Of a DNA stretch of 5,549 bases, positions 1 through 5,400 are shown one piece after another (the first letter of the stretch is position 1; each line of letters begins with the position of its first letter). The notes under the pieces were generated by a model. That model was given only the letters and a program-made list of their open reading frames with translations, was not told the origin of the DNA and searched no databases. The DNA lies in contig WQXV01000079.1 in NCBI GenBank assembly GCA_009781565.1, positions 1 to 5,549 on the forward strand. Reading direction: 5' to 3'. The stretch is from Actinomycetes bacterium (GTDB lineage Bacteria; Actinomycetota; Coriobacteriia; WRKU01). Both the position numbers and the translations under genes were made by a program.

Positions 1-133
1 GAGACTCTACCTCTATCTTCATTTTCCCACCGATGTGCTCGGGGGCATCATCATCGGAACCCTTATTGGTATCTATGCCATATGGCTATCGGAATTTGTG
101 ATCAGGCGTTGGATCCCGAAGCGAATTCTGTGA
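1..133 (+). CDS. PAP2-superfamily membrane phosphatase, C-terminal fragment (5' end outside window)
   Basis: Reading from base 2, an open frame of 43 codons ends at TGA 131-133. It opens with R-x5-H-x3-D (RLYLYLHFPTD), which matches the third PAP2/type 2 phosphatidic acid phosphatase motif, where the His is the phospho-accepting nucleophile and the Asp supports it. The next residues (VLGGIIIGTLIGIYAIW and on to about residue 34) form one hydrophobic segment, expected to be the last membrane helix, followed by a short basic tail (RRWIPKRIL). Family members dephosphorylate lipid phosphates such as undecaprenyl diphosphate or phosphatidylglycerol phosphate at the membrane; the substrate cannot be told from this piece. 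The gene ends 7 bases before rlmN on the same strand, so the two are probably co-transcribed. The family call is fairly secure despite the short fragment, because motif spacing and the following helix both fit. Confidence 0.75.
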   Translation, partial: RLYLYLHFPTDVLGGIIIGTLIGIYAIWLSEFVIRRWIPKRIL

Positions 134-140
134 GATCTCC

Positions 141-1184
141 GTGAGACGAACTCTTGCCAACTACGACGCACAACAGTTGACCGAGCTGCTCGGTCAACTG
201 GGCGAGCCTAACTATCGTATCGATCAAGTGCTCGAATGGATCTGGAAAAAGCGCATCGCGTCCTACGACGAGATGACCAATGTGCCCCAGCATCTGCGTG
301 AGGCACTCACGCATCAGCTCCCGTTGAAACGTCCGACGATCGTGAAACGTCAGCTTTCAAGAGACGGGACACGAAAGTATCTCGTCGGACTGAGCGATGG
401 TGAGCGAGTCGAGGTGGTGGGTCTTCCCAGCAAGGATCGGCTGACCGTTTGTGCCTCGACCCAGGTCGGATGCGCGATGGGGTGCACCTTCTGTGCGACC
501 GGTCATGGTGGGTTCGTGCGCGATCTCACCGCGGCAGAGATCGTCGATTCCATCATGCTGGTCGAAGATGATTTCGGCATGCGGGTCAGCAACGTGGTCA
601 TGATGGGCCAGGGCGAGCCCTTTGCAAACTACGAGGCGACACTCGAAGCCCTGCGCATTCTGAACGCAGCGTGGGGGCTCGGCATAGGAGCGCGCCACAT
701 GACGGTATCGACCAGTGGTCTGGTCGCCGGTATCGAGCGCTTTGCCGACGAGCCGCAGCAATACACACTTGCCGTCTCTTTGCACAGCGCACGCCAAGTG
801 ACACGCGATCGCTTGATGCCGGGACTGAAAAACCAGAAACTCGCTCTTCTCAAAGAGGCGCTTATCGACTATTACGAGAAGACGGGACGTCGTCCCTCTC
901 TCGAATATGCTCTCATTGCGGGACAGAGCGATACGGTCGAAGAGATCGAGGCACTCGGAAAGTTCGCCTCTGCGATCGGTGCGCATATCAACTTGATCCC
1001 ACTCAACACCATCGATGAGAACGATGAGATCCGCTCCACACCCTCTGCGCGTGCACAAGAGATAGCCGCGCTACTTCGTGCACGCTACGGTGTCGAAGCC
1101 ACCCTGCGTAAACGTAGAGGTGCCGATATTGATGCAGCCTGTGGGCAGTTGCGCCAACGCAGCGAGAGCGTCTCTGGCTCATAG
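141..1184 (+). CDS. rlmN: RlmN: dual-specificity 23S rRNA / tRNA adenine-C2 methyltransferase (radical SAM)
   Basis: This 347-residue protein is of normal length for RlmN, which methylates C2 of A2503 in 23S rRNA and of A37 in some tRNAs. The N-terminal accessory domain (about 1-95) has the typical GEPNYRIDQVLEWIWKK and EMTNVP stretches. The radical SAM core carries the CxxxCxxC iron-sulfur motif at C111, C115 and C118 (CAMGCTFCATG). C104, seven residues earlier, corresponds to E. coli C118. GQGEP (156-160) is the SAM-binding GGEP-like motif, followed by STSG (190-193) and AVSLHS (211-216). C334 in AACGQL near the C-terminus corresponds to the methyl-carrying Cys355 of E. coli, so both catalytic cysteines are present. 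The start is GTG at 141, where the protein begins like its relatives; only a weak GAG (132-134) precedes it, which with the 7-base gap suggests translational coupling to the PAP2 gene. The family Cfr is less likely given the RlmN-type N-terminus. Confidence 0.95.
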   Translation: MRRTLANYDAQQLTELLGQLGEPNYRIDQVLEWIWKKRIASYDEMTNVPQHLREALTHQLPLKRPTIVKRQLSRDGTRKYLVGLSDGERVEVVGLPSKDRLTVCASTQVGCAMGCTFCATGHGGFVRDLTAAEIVDSIMLVEDDFGMRVSNVVMMGQGEPFANYEATLEALRILNAAWGLGIGARHMTVSTSGLVAGIERFADEPQQYTLAVSLHSARQVTRDRLMPGLKNQKLALLKEALIDYYEKTGRRPSLEYALIAGQSDTVEEIEALGKFASAIGAHINLIPLNTIDENDEIRSTPSARAQEIAALLRARYGVEATLRKRRGADIDAACGQLRQRSESVSGS

Positions 1185-1222
1185 CGTTTCTGTGAAGTCC
1201 GATGCTGTTTGCAAAGAGGAAC

Positions 1223-1250
1223 TGGGCAACCTCAAGTGCTCTTGTATAAT
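1223..1250 (+). promoter_or_regulatory. Probable sigma-70-type promoter for the acp-pta-ackA operon
   Basis: A perfect -10 hexamer TATAAT lies at 1245-1250. The best -35 match is TGGGCA at 1223-1228 (4 of 6 to TTGACA) with a 16-base spacer. Transcription would begin near 1257, leaving a leader of about 24 bases before the acyl carrier protein start. It sits in the 96-base gap after rlmN, where a new transcription unit is expected. The -35 is weak and no operator-like repeat is evident around it, so regulation cannot be read from the sequence. Confidence 0.6.
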
Positions 1251-1266
1251 GGGTCAAAGGCTCAAC

Positions 1267-1273
1267 AAAGGAG
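1267..1273 (+). promoter_or_regulatory. Ribosome binding site fixing the ACP start at 1281
   Basis: AAAGGAG lies 7 bases before ATG 1281. The same frame is open back to ATG 1209, but that longer start has no good ribosome site, lies upstream of the TATAAT, and would add 24 residues unlike any acyl carrier protein. Confidence 0.8.
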
Positions 1274-1280
1274 AATACGC

Positions 1281-1511
1281 ATGGATTATGCACAAGTCGA
1301 AGAGAGATTCATAGAGACGATTCATACCGCCCTGGGCTGGGAAGTGACTCCTGAGCAGGCATTTCTCAAAGATCTTAATGCGAAATCGATCGATATATTC
1401 AGACTTGCCATGTTTCTCGAAAAGGAGTTCGGCAAAAAGATCCCTCTGTCCGATCTGATGGCAAGCGTCACGGTTGGAGATATGGCACAAGCTGTCTTCA
1501 ACAACCTATAA
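1281..1511 (+). CDS. Divergent acyl carrier protein
   Basis: This 76-residue protein matches the usual length and four-helix layout of acyl carrier proteins, which hold acyl groups on a phosphopantetheine arm. Helix I is about 2-17; the LKDLNAKSIDI region (29-39) holds the attachment serine S36 (codon 1386-1388), whose number equals that of E. coli ACP; helix II runs to about 50 (FLEKEFGKKI); the tail TVGDMAQAV (64-72) is typical. The usual DSL motif is KSI here. Counting against E. coli ACP, D35 is K35, E41 is R41 and E48 is K48, while D38, E47 and E49 are kept. The acidic helix II face that partner enzymes normally read is therefore partly basic. The gene follows its own likely promoter and precedes pta by 24 bases; no fatty-acid synthesis gene is in view. 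It could be the housekeeping ACP of an unusual lineage or a dedicated carrier. Family call firm, partner unknown. Confidence 0.85.
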   Translation: MDYAQVEERFIETIHTALGWEVTPEQAFLKDLNAKSIDIFRLAMFLEKEFGKKIPLSDLMASVTVGDMAQAVFNNL

Positions 1512-1535
1512 GCATATCTGCACAAGGAGTTTCAT

Positions 1536-2462
1536 ATGTCTGTCATGGACACCCTCATCGCCAATGCTCAAAAAAAGCACACCCGAATCGTCTTTCCTGA
1601 AGGAAGCGACGAGCGCATTACGCAGGCGGCACATAAGATAGAGAAGCGTGGAATCGCGCATCCGATCATCATCGAGCCTTCGATGATGACTGCGGAGGCG
1701 ATCAGCGCGTATGCGCATCAACTGACCGAGCTGACCGAGATGCCTCTCGAGATTCTTGAGATGATGCTAGCTGAGCCGCTCAACTTCGCAACTGCCATGG
1801 TCGCACTGGGAGAGGCCGACGGCATGGTCGCCGGGCTCGACTGCGCGACCCAGGACGTGATCATGTCGAGCCAGATGTTCATCAAGCTCGATGAGGCGAT
1901 CTCGCTTCCCTCAAGTTTCTTCATCATGGAACTTGCCGACAACGATCTCGGCGAGGACGGCTGCCTGATCTTTGCCGATTGCGCGGTCGTGGTGCAGCCG
2001 ACCTTCGACGAGCTTGCCGATATCGCGATATCGACCGCAGATAGCGCACAACGTATTCTGGGTTGGCAACCTCGCGTTGCGATGCTCTCGTTCTCGACCA
2101 AGGGCAGTGCGGGTCATGCCGATGTCAAGAAGGTGACCGAAGCGCTCGATAAAGTGCGCACGAATCGTGCCGATATCGCGATCGACGGTGAACTCCAGGT
2201 CGACAGCGCACTGGTCAGCTCGGTTGCTGCCGCCAAGGTCAAAGAGAAGAGCGAAGTCGCCGGTAAGGCCAACATTCTGGTTTTTCCCGATCTTGATGCT
2301 GCCAACGCCGGCTATAAGTTGGTCCAGCGACTGGCGGGAGCCAAAGCCTATGGCCCGGTCTTGCAAGGTTTTAGAAAACCCGTCAGCGATCTGTCGCGCG
2401 GAGCGACGGTCGAAGATATCATCGGAGCTGCCGTACTGGTCGCAGCTCAGGTCGAGGAGTAA
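1536..2462 (+). CDS. pta: Phosphate acetyltransferase (short, PTA_PTB family), atypical CoA site
   Basis: Phosphotransacetylase reversibly forms acetyl phosphate and CoA from acetyl-CoA and phosphate in the cytoplasm. Hallmarks are FADCAV (146-151), MLSFSTKGSA (183-192), DGELQVDSA (217-225), FPDLDAANAGYK (250-261), GPVLQG (273-278) and KPVSDLSRG (281-289). S287, R288 and D294 correspond to catalytic S309, R310 and D316 of the Methanosarcina thermophila enzyme. At 308 residues it is about 20 shorter than usual; the shortfall lies in the first domain around residues 46-52. Aligned from memory, the CoA-binding R87 and R133 of M. thermophila become T64 and M110, and the basic LRKHKG stretch reads LTELTE. 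ATG 1536 follows AAGGAG (1524-1529) by 6 bases; a second ATG at 1545 is too far from it. The gene lies between an acyl carrier protein and ackA, so an acyl-phosphate role is well supported, but the acyl donor is less certain. Phosphate butyryltransferase fits the motifs less well. Confidence 0.93.
   Translation: MSVMDTLIANAQKKHTRIVFPEGSDERITQAAHKIEKRGIAHPIIIEPSMMTAEAISAYAHQLTELTEMPLEILEMMLAEPLNFATAMVALGEADGMVAGLDCATQDVIMSSQMFIKLDEAISLPSSFFIMELADNDLGEDGCLIFADCAVVVQPTFDELADIAISTADSAQRILGWQPRVAMLSFSTKGSAGHADVKKVTEALDKVRTNRADIAIDGELQVDSALVSSVAAAKVKEKSEVAGKANILVFPDLDAANAGYKLVQRLAGAKAYGPVLQGFRKPVSDLSRGATVEDIIGAAVLVAAQVEE
2018..2033. repeat. 16-bp perfect palindrome inside pta
   Basis: CGATATCGCGATATCG is a perfect inverted repeat covering codons for D162-S166 of Pta. 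Its symmetry depends on an ATA isoleucine codon (2028-2030), where the window usually uses ATC. A related sequence, TGCCGATATCGCGAT, occurs both here (from about 2015) and again near 2168. Coding for repeated Asp-Ile-Ala runs with biased codons explains most of it; a protein-binding role is only possible. Confidence 0.35.
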
Positions 2463-2465
2463 GCA

Positions 2466-3629
2466 ATGCGTGTGCTCGTACTCAATGTGGGAAGCTCGTC
2501 GCTCAAGTTCGATGTGTACAACACCGAGATCGACCTCTCCGAACTCAAAGGGGATATCCAACATATCACCACCGATGCTCTCATGAAATTGTCGCATGAC
2601 AACACAGTCAGCGATGTGCCGCTCGCTATCACCTCGCATAGAGAAGCGATCCCGATCATCAATGAACTGATCGAGGAGTATGGCCTTGACTATGAGGCGA
2701 TCGGGTTCCGTATCGTGCATGGAGGTGATCTGGCACATCACGAGATCGTGACCGATGAGATGATCGAGAAGGTCAAGGAGTTCAGTCCGCTGGCTCCGCT
2801 GCACAATCCCATCGCGATGGAGGTGGTCGAGCTCTTCCGCGAGCAGACCGACAAGCCGATCGCGCTCATCTTCGATACCGTTTTCTACAACACACTACCA
2901 GCGACCAGTTACACCTACTCGGTACCTGAGCAGTGGCGCGAGATGGGTATTCGAAAATACGGATTCCACGGACTGTCCCACGACTATCTCTACCGGCGGG
3001 TCAATGAGCTGACCGATGCGCCGCGTGTCATCTCGTGTCATCTGGGAGCCGGATCCTCGATCACCGCGACCACAAGAGAGGGCGCGCTCGACACCTCGAT
3101 GGGCTTTTCGCCGCTTGCCGGTGTCATGATGGGTACGCGCACCGGAGACATAGATCCAGCAGTCGTCGAATTCCTTGCCAACAACACCGATCTGACATTG
3201 GCTCAAATCACCCGAACACTTAACAGTAAGTCGGGATTTCTGGCGATGACCGGTACGGCAGATGTGGCTGAGATCTGTGTTCGTGCGATCGAGGGAGATG
3301 CCCAAGCCCAACTCGCGATCGATCTGTTCGATAAGCGGATCGTCGACTATATCGCGCAATACTACGTCGAGATGGGTGGGGTCGATGCGTTGGTGTTCGC
3401 CGGTGGCATCGGTGAGAACTGTCCGCTGATCCGTCACAACATCGTCGAGATGCTCGCTCCTCTTGGTTTTACCTTGGACGAGCAGGCCAATGAGGCCAAT
3501 GTGTTCGACGAGCCGATCAATGGACCGAGCGGTCCTGCGATCTATGTGTTGCAGACGAACGAATCGGTCATCATCGCCCAAGGCACCGAGGAGCTTGTCA
3601 GTGAGAGAGAGTCTGTGATCGAGAGCTAG
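2466..3629 (+). CDS. ackA: Acetate kinase
   Basis: Acetate kinase transfers the phosphoryl group of acetyl phosphate to ADP, giving acetate and ATP, the energy-yielding step after Pta. The 387-residue protein is slightly shorter than most (about 395-405). Visible active-site elements, with M. thermophila numbers in brackets, are LNVGSSSLKF (N7, S12, K14), R82 in FRIVHGG (R91), D137 in FDTVFY (D148), H168 in GFHGLSH (H180), R225 in GTRTGDIDP (R241), FAGGIGEN (311-318) and E366 in TNES (E384). The residues lining the acetate pocket, V84, L112, F167 and P216, are all retained, so a small acyl group such as acetate is expected. Two departures are HLGAGSS at 192-198, where A195 replaces the usual Asn (N211), and A218 where most have Glu (PLEG). 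The start ATG 2466 lies 3 bases after the pta stop with GAGGAG (2454-2459) inside pta, indicating translational coupling. Confidence 0.96.
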   Translation: MRVLVLNVGSSSLKFDVYNTEIDLSELKGDIQHITTDALMKLSHDNTVSDVPLAITSHREAIPIINELIEEYGLDYEAIGFRIVHGGDLAHHEIVTDEMIEKVKEFSPLAPLHNPIAMEVVELFREQTDKPIALIFDTVFYNTLPATSYTYSVPEQWREMGIRKYGFHGLSHDYLYRRVNELTDAPRVISCHLGAGSSITATTREGALDTSMGFSPLAGVMMGTRTGDIDPAVVEFLANNTDLTLAQITRTLNSKSGFLAMTGTADVAEICVRAIEGDAQAQLAIDLFDKRIVDYIAQYYVEMGGVDALVFAGGIGENCPLIRHNIVEMLAPLGFTLDEQANEANVFDEPINGPSGPAIYVLQTNESVIIAQGTEELVSERESVIES

Positions 3630-3665
3630 ATTCTCTTTGCGCTGGAACGACGATGCCTGCTTTCG

Positions 3666-3672
3666 AGAGGAG
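3666..3672 (+). promoter_or_regulatory. Ribosome binding site fixing the hydrolase start at 3680
   Basis: AGAGGAG stands 7 bases before ATG 3680. An in-frame ATG at 3653 has no such site and would add nine residues (MPAFERRAH) ahead of the basic N-terminus typical of a membrane anchor, so 3680 is preferred. Confidence 0.75.
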
Positions 3673-3679
3673 AGCGCAC

Positions 3680-4432
3680 ATGGCGAGAAGGAGAAAGTCG
3701 TCGATTCTTAGAGTTCTGATCGGGCTGCTCGCCCTCATTGCTCTCTTAGCAGGTATCGCGGGCGCGTTCTTCTTGTATCAACAAAGCCTCATGAACCCTC
3801 TCCCGACCGGTGAGGTGACGCCGGGAATCTATGCGATACAGGATTCAATAGTCAATATGTATCTCATCGAAGGGGTGAATGGCTATCTCGCGATCGATGC
3901 GGGAGCAGATAAAGATCATGTCGCAGAGGAGCTTGTGAGGATCGGTGTCTCTCCCGATGAGGTAGGAGCTGTCCTGCTGACGCATAGCGATAGCGACCAC
4001 ACAGCGGGCCTGCCACTTTTCACGAATGCCGAGGTCTACCTTTCTGATGAGGAAGTGCAGATGATCGATGGGAACACCGGTCGTTTCTGGTTCATCGGCA
4101 ACAGCTTGGATGCTGACTATCAAACGTTCAGTGATGGGGAAACCAAGACTCTGGATGGGCTTACCGTCGAGGGTTTTCTCACTCCGGGTCATACTCCTGG
4201 TTCGATGTGCTATCTCATTGAGGGAACGTACTTGTTCACCGGAGACTCGCTCAGCCTCGATGCGGGCAAGGTCGATATCTTCAATACCTACATCAATATG
4301 GATAATGACCTACAACGCGCAAGTCTGAGTACGTTCGCATCGGTCATCTTGCCTGACAAAGAGCCGGAATACCTCTTCACCGCACATCATGGGTACTCTG
4401 ATGATCCGCAGTATGCGTTCGGAAGCTGGTAA
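3680..4432 (+). CDS. Membrane-anchored metallo-beta-lactamase-fold hydrolase
   Basis: From ATG 3680 the protein has 250 residues. A basic head (MARRRK) precedes a hydrophobic helix at about 9-33 with no convincing signal peptidase site, so the enzyme is probably anchored with its catalytic domain outside the cytoplasm. The domain (about 42-250) follows the metallo-beta-lactamase order: AIDAGAD (71-77), THSDSDHTAG (101-110), TPGHTPGS (168-175), FTGDS (186-190) and TAHHG (234-238). Metal ligands visible are H102, D106, H107, H171, D189 and H236 or H237. The second His of HxHxDH is Asp (D104), a variant met in several subfamilies, which may alter metal site 1. Relatives act on many esters, thioesters and lactones; the substrate is not predictable here. 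It starts 50 bases after ackA with no terminator between them, so it may be the last gene of that operon. The fold is clear, the role unknown. Confidence 0.85.
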   Translation: MARRRKSSILRVLIGLLALIALLAGIAGAFFLYQQSLMNPLPTGEVTPGIYAIQDSIVNMYLIEGVNGYLAIDAGADKDHVAEELVRIGVSPDEVGAVLLTHSDSDHTAGLPLFTNAEVYLSDEEVQMIDGNTGRFWFIGNSLDADYQTFSDGETKTLDGLTVEGFLTPGHTPGSMCYLIEGTYLFTGDSLSLDAGKVDIFNTYINMDNDLQRASLSTFASVILPDKEPEYLFTAHHGYSDDPQYAFGSW

Positions 4433-4447
4433 GAGCAGTATCGTGGA

Positions 4448-4473
4448 AGGCTCTCTACGCGCGAGTAGAGCCT
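4448..4473. terminator. Hairpin between convergent genes, possible bidirectional terminator
   Basis: AGGCTCT (4448-4454) and AGAGCCT (4467-4473) form a perfect 7-bp stem with a 12-base loop; an alternative folding adds CTAC/GTAG inside, with a 2-base bulge. It lies just after the hydrolase stop (4432) and overlaps the last bases and stop codon of the oppositely directed methyltransferase gene. Neither strand has a T-run after the stem, so intrinsic termination is not proven; the hairpin may instead protect transcript 3' ends. Confidence 0.45.
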
Positions 4474-5179
4474 AGCTACGCCGAGCAATCAGACCGATCG
4501 TGATCAAAGCATCGGTATTTCTGAAGAAGTCGGTATCCTCTTGCCCGATGGGGTTCAGGCTCCCGATCCAATCCTCCCAGGCATCATCGCTGCACGCCAG
4601 CTCGAAGGTCTCGACATCTTTGACCGCTCTGATACGACCCCAGAGCTCCTGCCACCACTGGCTGGTGTGAAAGCCTAATAGGTCATCAGGACCTGAGCAG
4701 TTCTCTCCACATTGGCGGATCTCCTCATCGCTCATCTCATGGGAAAAGCCGGGGATCGCCAAGCCGATCTGGCCGTTGGGTTTGAGCAACTTGATCAGAT
4801 AGTCGTTGAGATAGCGCTCGTCAGAGCCAAAGTACTGATAGGCATCGAAGCAGACGATGGCATCGAAGAACTCGTCGGCGTAAGGCAGACTATGTGCCTC
4901 AGAATAAATCGGATAGACCAGATCCTCGAGACCTGCCTCGACAACGCGCTGGTAGTTCTCGGTCGGAGAGATCCATAGATCGGTCGCAAATACCGTAACC
5001 CCGTATTGTTTGGCAAGAAAGAGCGAGGACAGAGCGGTGCCACAAGCCAGATCGAGCACTTTCATGCCAGGCTGTAGGTCGAGGTGTCGGCACACTTCCT
5101 CGGCAAGCTTGATCGCGTTGGGCCCCATGAGGTTCGTATCATCGAACTCGATGCCGAATGTCTCGTAGTGGTGGGTCAC
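4472..5179 (-). CDS. Class I SAM-dependent methyltransferase, substrate unknown
   Basis: This 235-residue protein has the Rossmann methyltransferase signature. Motif I is VLDLACGTA (41-49); D67 in FATDLW ends strand 2 and should bind the ribose hydroxyls of SAM; AHSLPYADEFFDAIVCF (95-111) covers the adenine-side region and strand 4; LLKPNGQIGLAIPG (131-144) is the late motif with strand 5. The N-terminal NLMGPNAIKLAEEVC (16-30) resembles the cap of small-molecule and lipid methyltransferases of the type 11 kind. The C-terminal part (145-235) has tryptophans at W175, W176, W180, W201 and W204, likely in the substrate side. The start is GTG 5177-5179; GGAGGG (5190-5195) lies upstream with a rather long 10-base gap, and no better start is in frame. 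The gene lies 46 bases after tRNA-Ser on the same strand with no terminator seen, so read-through from the tRNA promoter is possible. No substrate-defining motif was recognised. Confidence 0.85.
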   Translation of the reverse strand: MTHHYETFGIEFDDTNLMGPNAIKLAEEVCRHLDLQPGMKVLDLACGTALSSLFLAKQYGVTVFATDLWISPTENYQRVVEAGLEDLVYPIYSEAHSLPYADEFFDAIVCFDAYQYFGSDERYLNDYLIKLLKPNGQIGLAIPGFSHEMSDEEIRQCGENCSGPDDLLGFHTSQWWQELWGRIRAVKDVETFELACSDDAWEDWIGSLNPIGQEDTDFFRNTDALITIGLIARRS

Positions 5180-5225
5180 TGTCTCAAATCCCTCCAGTTG
5201 GTTTTTCTCACGCCACTTGCAGAAC

Positions 5226-5319
5226 TGGCGGAGGGGGTGGGATTCGAACCCACGCTACCGGGAAACCGGTAGACCGGTTTTCGAGACCGGCGCATTCAAC
5301 CAGACTCTGCCACCCCTCC
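5226..5319 (-). tRNA. tRNA-Ser(CGA), CCA encoded
   Basis: Read on the minus strand, the acceptor stem GGAGGGG (5319-5313) pairs fully with CCCCTCC (ending 5230), followed by discriminator G (5229) and an encoded CCA (5228-5226). A three-pair D stem GCA/TGC and the anticodon stem CCGGT/ACCGG enclose the loop CTCGAAA, giving anticodon CGA (5283-5281), which reads UCG serine codons. The long variable arm CTACCGG/CCGGTAG (7 pairs) is diagnostic of a type II tRNA, and the T arm is GTGGG-TTCGAAT-CCCAC. Without CCA the gene is 91 nt, normal for tRNA-Ser. Every stem is perfectly paired, so it should be functional. Confidence 0.97.
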
Positions 5320-5332
5320 GTCGCAGTTACCC

Positions 5333-5361
5333 ATCATAGCAGAATACGAAATCAGAGACAG
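5333..5361 (-). promoter_or_regulatory. Probable promoter of tRNA-Ser(CGA), extended -10 type
   Basis: On the minus strand, TATGAT (5338-5333) is preceded by TGC, giving an extended -10 (TGnTATGAT). A poor -35, CTGTCT (5361-5356), lies at a 17-base spacing. The predicted start near 5326 would leave a leader of about 7 bases before the tRNA. The position in the 81-base gap between the L,D-transpeptidase stop and the tRNA supports it. Confidence 0.55.
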
Positions 5362-5400
5362 GGGGTGCAGAGCATACTATTCAGCTCGTGTGTTCTGTTC

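Noticed and set aside
805..812. GCGATCGC octamer like the cyanobacterial HIP1 repeat
   Set aside because: I noticed only this copy of the full octamer; it fits the general GATC/CGAT richness, and nothing else points to cyanobacteria.
357..1058. Minus-strand open frame (233 codons) opposite rlmN
   Set aside because: It lies wholly antisense to the conserved radical SAM core and its translation resembles no family I recognise.
1209..1280. N-terminal extension of the ACP starting at ATG 1209
   Set aside because: It would begin upstream of the TATAAT, lacks a ribosome site, and adds residues unlike any acyl carrier protein.
1911..2804. Long minus-strand open frame (297 codons) across the pta-ackA junction
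   Set aside because: It is antisense to two clear enzymes, spans their junction, and its translation shows no recognisable domain; the codon bias of the real genes keeps this frame open.
2895..3581. Minus-strand open frame (228 codons) opposite ackA
   Set aside because: It is antisense to the conserved catalytic part of acetate kinase; the same codon bias explains it.
3653..3679. Upstream start for the metallo-hydrolase
   Set aside because: The strong AGAGGAG site lies inside this stretch and points to ATG 3680.
5364..5388. GAGC/GCTC inverted repeat after the L,D-transpeptidase stop, as a terminator
   Set aside because: Only four pairs around a ten-base loop and no T-run; too weak to call.
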